This document shows positions 13,599 to 16,499 of a stretch of 16,499 nt of DNA, in pieces; positions within the stretch are counted from its first letter, which is position 1; each line of letters starts with the position of its first letter. Where the stretch lies: the NCBI GenBank assembly GCA_004554205.1, contig SFNH01000033.1, forward strand, positions 1 through 16,499, written 5' to 3'. The DNA comes from Clostridium sp. Its GTDB lineage: Bacteria; Bacillota; Clostridia; Lachnospirales; Lachnospiraceae. The notes beneath the pieces are model-generated. The model did no database searches. It saw only the letters and a list, made by a program, of their open reading frames with translations, and was not told the origin of the DNA. The position numbers and the translations under genes are program-made.

Positions 13599-13673
13599 TA
13601 AATAATATAAAAATATATTGTTTCTTTTCCGCCATGCCGCCTCGAGCGCCATGTCACCTCGATTCCGCATGGC
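13599..13673 (-). promoter_or_regulatory. A/U-rich stretch and hairpin before atpE
   Basis: The 94-base atpB-atpE gap is the largest in the operon. It holds a hairpin GCCATG/CATGGC (13673-13668 with 13653-13648), then about 28 bases of nearly pure A/T (13627-13600), then the ribosome site. An A/U-rich element upstream of atpE enhances translation in E. coli, and this may do the same to supply many c copies. Confidence 0.45.
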
Positions 13674-13679
13674 TCATTG

Positions 13680-14381
13680 CTACTCCATCTTGTCGTTAAT
13701 GTAAACCATCGTCAACATACAGAATACATACGTCTGGATACATCCAGAGAATAAGTCACAGTAAATGTGAAGCGCCGCCGGAATACCGATGTTCGCAAAA
13801 ATCGGCATCATGCCGTACCACAGGCCCATGATGATAACGCCCGAGAGCAGGTTTGCAAACAGACGCAGCGAAATGGACAGCGGATTGGCGAGCTCTCCGA
13901 TCAGGTTGATCGGAAACAGGATTGGCGTCGGCTCAAACAGGCTCGTGAAATGATGCACGCCGCGGTTCTTGATGCCCTGGTAATTCACAATGAAGAAAGT
14001 AACCATACCGAGCAGAAACGTCACGCCGTAATCCGCCGTCGGCGCCCGAAGGCCGAGCAGTCCGCTCAGGTTGCAAAACAGGATAAACAGGAAGATAGTC
14101 CCGATATAATTGATGAACCGTCTTGCATTGCCTCCCAGGATGCCGGATGCCATACCGGATAAAGCTTCATATGCCATCTCCAGCGCATTTTGGAAGGTTC
14201 CCGGCACATCCGTCGCCTTTTTCAATGTGCGGTTTGCCAGGACAGCGATGATCAAAATGATCGCGGAGATAATCCACATCCCTATGGTAGTTGTCGTAAT
14301 CCAAAAGTCCTGACCGAACATCTGATACTTCAAAACGCCGTGTATCATAAAGTCAGGCTCATTGGAAATCAGCATTCCCAT
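13680..14381 (-). CDS. atpB: F1Fo ATP synthase subunit a
   Basis: A 233-residue membrane subunit carrying the two ion half-channels beside the c ring. Several hydrophobic segments are visible. The essential arginine is R173 in NPLSISLRLFANLLSG, and the GELANPLS lead-in is conserved. The first ATG (MGMLISNEPD) has AGGAGG 7 bases upstream; a second ATG two codons on is less well spaced. It follows the atpI-like gene by 18 bases. Confidence 0.96.
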   Translation of the reverse strand: MGMLISNEPDFMIHGVLKYQMFGQDFWITTTTIGMWIISAIILIIAVLANRTLKKATDVPGTFQNALEMAYEALSGMASGILGGNARRFINYIGTIFLFILFCNLSGLLGLRAPTADYGVTFLLGMVTFFIVNYQGIKNRGVHHFTSLFEPTPILFPINLIGELANPLSISLRLFANLLSGVIIMGLWYGMMPIFANIGIPAALHIYCDLFSGCIQTYVFCMLTMVYINDKME

Positions 14382-14399
14382 ACACAGTCCTCCTTTCTT

Positions 14400-14864
14400 C
14401 TAAAGTAGTTGTGAATCCGCGTCGCCGGATGAATCTGTCTGCTCTGCGGATTCTTCGTCCCCGCCGCCGGAAAGCCTGCGGAACAGGGGCTGCAGATACG
14501 CGCCTGCCTTCATGCCCATGGCGCCGATCACCGCGGCCAGCAGATCGATCTTTAACGCGCGCCAGAGAAAAAATAATGCCGCCACAAACGCCACCTTCCG
14601 CAGAAGGCCCTGCGCTACAGTGAGTTTGTTGGCGTATTTCTCGTCCTGGCTGTCGATTGCCCGCTCAGTCATGACCGCCATGTGGGACAGCATCAGAATC
14701 GCTCCCACTGCGCCCGCCAAAAGCCCCAAAAGCACCGGCTTCACCGGGTAGGAAATCTTCGGAAGCAGAGCGCAGGCAAGAATGCCGAGTAGCAGGTTGT
14801 AAAGGGCGATGCCGAGCGACATCTCGAAAAGCATCCGTTTTGTCGGCTTGCTAAGCCACCTCAT
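14400..14864 (-). CDS. atpI: ATP synthase subunit I-like membrane protein
   Basis: A 154-residue protein with about four hydrophobic segments and a charged, Asp/Ser-rich tail. Size, topology and position directly before atpB fit the ATP synthase I family, which helps assemble the c ring or supplies ions to it. Sequence conservation in this family is low, so the call rests partly on context. The start is the ATG of MRWLSKPTKRM, with GGAGG about 9 bases upstream; an open frame extending 70 codons further overlaps the upstream gene and is a shadow. Confidence 0.8.
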   Translation of the reverse strand: MRWLSKPTKRMLFEMSLGIALYNLLLGILACALLPKISYPVKPVLLGLLAGAVGAILMLSHMAVMTERAIDSQDEKYANKLTVAQGLLRKVAFVAALFFLWRALKIDLLAAVIGAMGMKAGAYLQPLFRRLSGGGDEESAEQTDSSGDADSQLL

Positions 14865-14880
14865 CTTTCCTGCCTCCTTC

Positions 14881-15222
14881 TCATATCCTGTCTGAATCCT
14901 TCTCCGCTTCCTGCCCGCCGTTCCTGATGCGGCTTGGCTGTTTCGGCTTGCTGATCCCTGTCCGGCTGGGGGCCGCTGTCTGCTCCCTGCGCAGACGTTC
15001 GTCCTCCTTCTTTTCCTGCGAAAGAGTCGTCCCCGCCATCTTCCATGCACACCGCGCGCCAGCCAGCACGCCAAGAATCAGCATCGGAATCATAAGTTTC
15101 GTGCCAAAACGGGCGTCCGCCTGATATCCGATAAAAATGCAGAGAAAGATCGGCGTGATCATGCACAATCCAAGCTGGGTCACCATCATAAGGCTCCTGA
15201 ATACGCTCTTTTTGTAATGCAC
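14881..15222 (-). CDS. atpZ: AtpZ/AtpQ-like F1Fo ATPase accessory protein
   Basis: A protein of about 113 residues. Two hydrophobic segments (QLGLCMITPIFLCIFIGYQ and LMIPMLILGVLAGARCAWKM) are separated by a short DARFGTK turn, followed by a long charged tail. The G...G..D...GT.....G...G pattern fits the AtpZ family found at the head of atp operons and proposed to handle Mg2+/Ca2+. I start it at the GTG of (M)HYKKSVFRS because AGAGGTGG lies just upstream; an ATG seven codons earlier has no ribosome site and only about 11 bases of leader. First gene of the operon. Confidence 0.75.
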   Translation of the reverse strand: MHYKKSVFRSLMMVTQLGLCMITPIFLCIFIGYQADARFGTKLMIPMLILGVLAGARCAWKMAGTTLSQEKKEDERLRREQTAAPSRTGISKPKQPSRIRNGGQEAEKDSDRI

Positions 15223-15260
15223 CGCGCCCACCTCTTTCCGCATTTTTGCATGTAACTACT

Positions 15261-15289
15261 ATTATAACCATTAAATCTGATTTTGTCTA
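15261..15289 (-). promoter_or_regulatory. Promoter of the atp operon
   Basis: -35 TAGACA (15289-15284), 17-base spacer, -10 TATAAT (15266-15261). The predicted start near 15254 leaves about 32 bases before the preferred GTG of the first gene. No convincing terminator separates it from the malic enzyme gene, so some readthrough is possible. Confidence 0.8.
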
Positions 15290-15304
15290 TTATTGATATT
15301 TTTT

Positions 15305-16492
15305 TCACCCATTTTCTGTATACGGCGCCCGGTTGATGCCTTCCTTAACCGCCGCCTTCGCGACCGCGTCAGCGACCGCCGGCGCCACGCGCCTGTCAAA
15401 AGCGGACGGAATGACATTTTCCGCCGTCAGCTCGTCCTCCGGTATCACAGCCGCAATGGCATGCGCCGCCGCGATCTTCATGGACTCGGTGATGTCCCTT
15501 GCGCGGACAGACAGCACGCCCTTAAACAGCCCTGGGAATACCAGCACATTGTTGATCTGATTCGGATAGTCGGAGCGCCCCGTACCGACTACCGCCGCGC
15601 CGCCCGCCTTCGCCTCGTCCGGCATGATCTCAGGAACCGGGTTAGCCATGGCAAACACTATGCCTCTGTTCATGGTCGCGACCATTTCCCTCGTCACCAG
15701 ATTCGGTCTCGACACGCCCACGAAGATGTCCGCCCCTTTTAAGGCGTCTGAGAGGCTCCCGTGCTCCTTATTTAAATTGCTGATGTGCGAGATCTCCTCC
15801 TGGCCGGAGTTTAAGCCCGCGTCGCCCTCGCAGATGATGCCGTTGATATCGCACATGATGATGTTTCCGAAGCCCATGGCGATGAGCTGCTTTCCGATGG
15901 CAACACCCGCTGCGCCCGCGCCGTTTATGACTACCCGCAGCTCGCCCATCTTCTTTCCGGTCACCTTCACCGCGTTAAGCAGCGCCGCGCCGACCACGAT
16001 CGCTGTCCCGTGCTGATCGTCATGGAAGATCGGGATATCGCAGCGCTCCTTTAGTTTTTTCTCGATCTCAAAGCAGCGCGGGGCCGCAATGTCCTCCAGG
16101 TTAATACCGCCGAAGCTCTTGGAAATGAGGGCGATGGTATTGACGATCGTGTCCACATCCTTTGAGTCCACGCACAGCGGGAATGCGTCCACATCCGCGA
16201 AGGTTTTAAAGAGGGCGCATTTCCCCTCCATGACCGGCATCCCCGCGCTGGGGCCGATGTCGCCGAGGCCGAGCACCGCTGTCCCGTCAGTGATGACCGC
16301 CACCAGATTGCCCTTGCGCGTGTAGTCGTACGCCAGCTCCTCATTCTCAGCGATCAGCAGGCACGGCTCCGCCACGCCCGGCGTGTATGCGATGGAGAGC
16401 TCCTCGCGGTTGGTGATGGGCGCGCGGGAGATGACCTCTATCTTACCCTTCCATTCTTTATGTTTCTCGATCGCAAGCTGTTTTTTGTCCAT
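15305..16492 (-). CDS. Malic enzyme, short NAD(P)-dependent form
   Basis: A 395-residue short bacterial malic enzyme, which converts malate to pyruvate and CO2 with reduction of NAD(P)+. Seen: AYTPGVAEPC with catalytic Tyr36; catalytic Lys91 in MEGKCALF; metal ligands in NLEDI (E133, D134) and HDDQHGT (D159); and a Rossmann loop GAGAAG (191-196) followed by IIMCDING. The aspartate there suggests a preference for NAD. No phosphotransacetylase extension is present, so it is the short class. The ATG lies 7 bases from the window edge, so its ribosome site and promoter are mostly outside. It is separate from the atp operon by promoter, but the two may share energy-metabolism context. Confidence 0.95.
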   Translation of the reverse strand: MDKKQLAIEKHKEWKGKIEVISRAPITNREELSIAYTPGVAEPCLLIAENEELAYDYTRKGNLVAVITDGTAVLGLGDIGPSAGMPVMEGKCALFKTFADVDAFPLCVDSKDVDTIVNTIALISKSFGGINLEDIAAPRCFEIEKKLKERCDIPIFHDDQHGTAIVVGAALLNAVKVTGKKMGELRVVINGAGAAGVAIGKQLIAMGFGNIIMCDINGIICEGDAGLNSGQEEISHISNLNKEHGSLSDALKGADIFVGVSRPNLVTREMVATMNRGIVFAMANPVPEIMPDEAKAGGAAVVGTGRSDYPNQINNVLVFPGLFKGVLSVRARDITESMKIAAAHAIAAVIPEDELTAENVIPSAFDRRVAPAVADAVAKAAVKEGINRAPYTENG

Positions 16493-16499
16493 GCCTTTT

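Noticed and set aside
13449..13670. Open frame of 73 codons on the minus strand overlapping atpE
   Set aside because: It runs out of frame through atpE and its leader; the translation has no recognisable features.
14865..15074. A 70-codon N-terminal extension of the atpI-like gene
   Set aside because: It overlaps the upstream gene in another frame, is Arg-rich, and the ATG at 14864 has a proper ribosome site.
15223..15243. ATG start seven codons upstream for the atpZ-like gene
   Set aside because: It lies about 11 bases after the predicted transcription start with no ribosome site, whereas the GTG at 15222 has one. It is not fully excluded.
1..16499. CRISPR arrays, insertion sequences, tRNA or rRNA genes
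   Set aside because: I looked for repeated spacer units, transposase motifs and tRNA-like cloverleafs, particularly near rpmG where tRNA-Trp can occur, and saw none.

Overview
This 16.5 kb window reads as ordinary housekeeping chromosome from an anaerobic Gram-positive bacterium of the Clostridia. Every gene I can support lies on the minus strand, so transcription runs from high to low coordinates. Lachnospiraceae is my best guess, inferred from GC-rich coding sequence with strong AGGAGG ribosome sites, the rpmG-secE-nusG-rplK-rplA-rplJ-rplL order, a Clostridia-type ATP synthase operon headed by atpZ/atpI-like genes, and a sodium-type c subunit. I see no rRNA, tRNA, CRISPR array, transposase or phage gene.

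Layout in the direction of transcription. (1) A short-form malic enzyme at the right edge (16492-15305). (2) A promoter at 15289-15261 and a complete ten-gene F1Fo ATP synthase operon: atpZ-like, atpI-like, atpB, E, F, H, A, G, D, C, closed by an intrinsic terminator at 7965-7932. (3) A 329-base gene-free gap. It holds the terminator, a 92-base foldable element, a strong promoter with an A/T-rich upstream tract, and a foldable leader. (4) The translation/transcription cluster rpmG (GTG start), secE, nusG, rplK, rplA. An L1-binding-site mimic precedes both rplK and rplA. (5) rplJL with its own promoter, an L10 leader and an attenuator, ending at a perfect terminator. rpoB does not follow. (6) A monocistronic cold-shock gene whose leader carries a 23-bp hairpin followed by six U. 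(7) A uxaB-like tagaturonate reductase behind a perfect 14-bp LacI-family-type operator. (8) A membrane-anchored polysaccharide deacetylase. (9) rarA/mgsA. (10) A promoter at the left edge firing out of the window.

How the parts work together: the ATP synthase supplies or spends ion-motive force. Its c subunit carries the full set of residues that coordinate Na+ in the Ilyobacter-type c ring, so coupling is probably to sodium. The ribosomal cluster appears controlled by RNA-level feedback at two points: L1 on the rplK and rplA start regions, and L10 on the rplJ leader.

No wholly new protein system is evident. The most unusual content is in the non-coding RNA: the doubled L1 site, the cspA leader hairpin, and a structured intergenic element sharing sequence with the flank of rarA.
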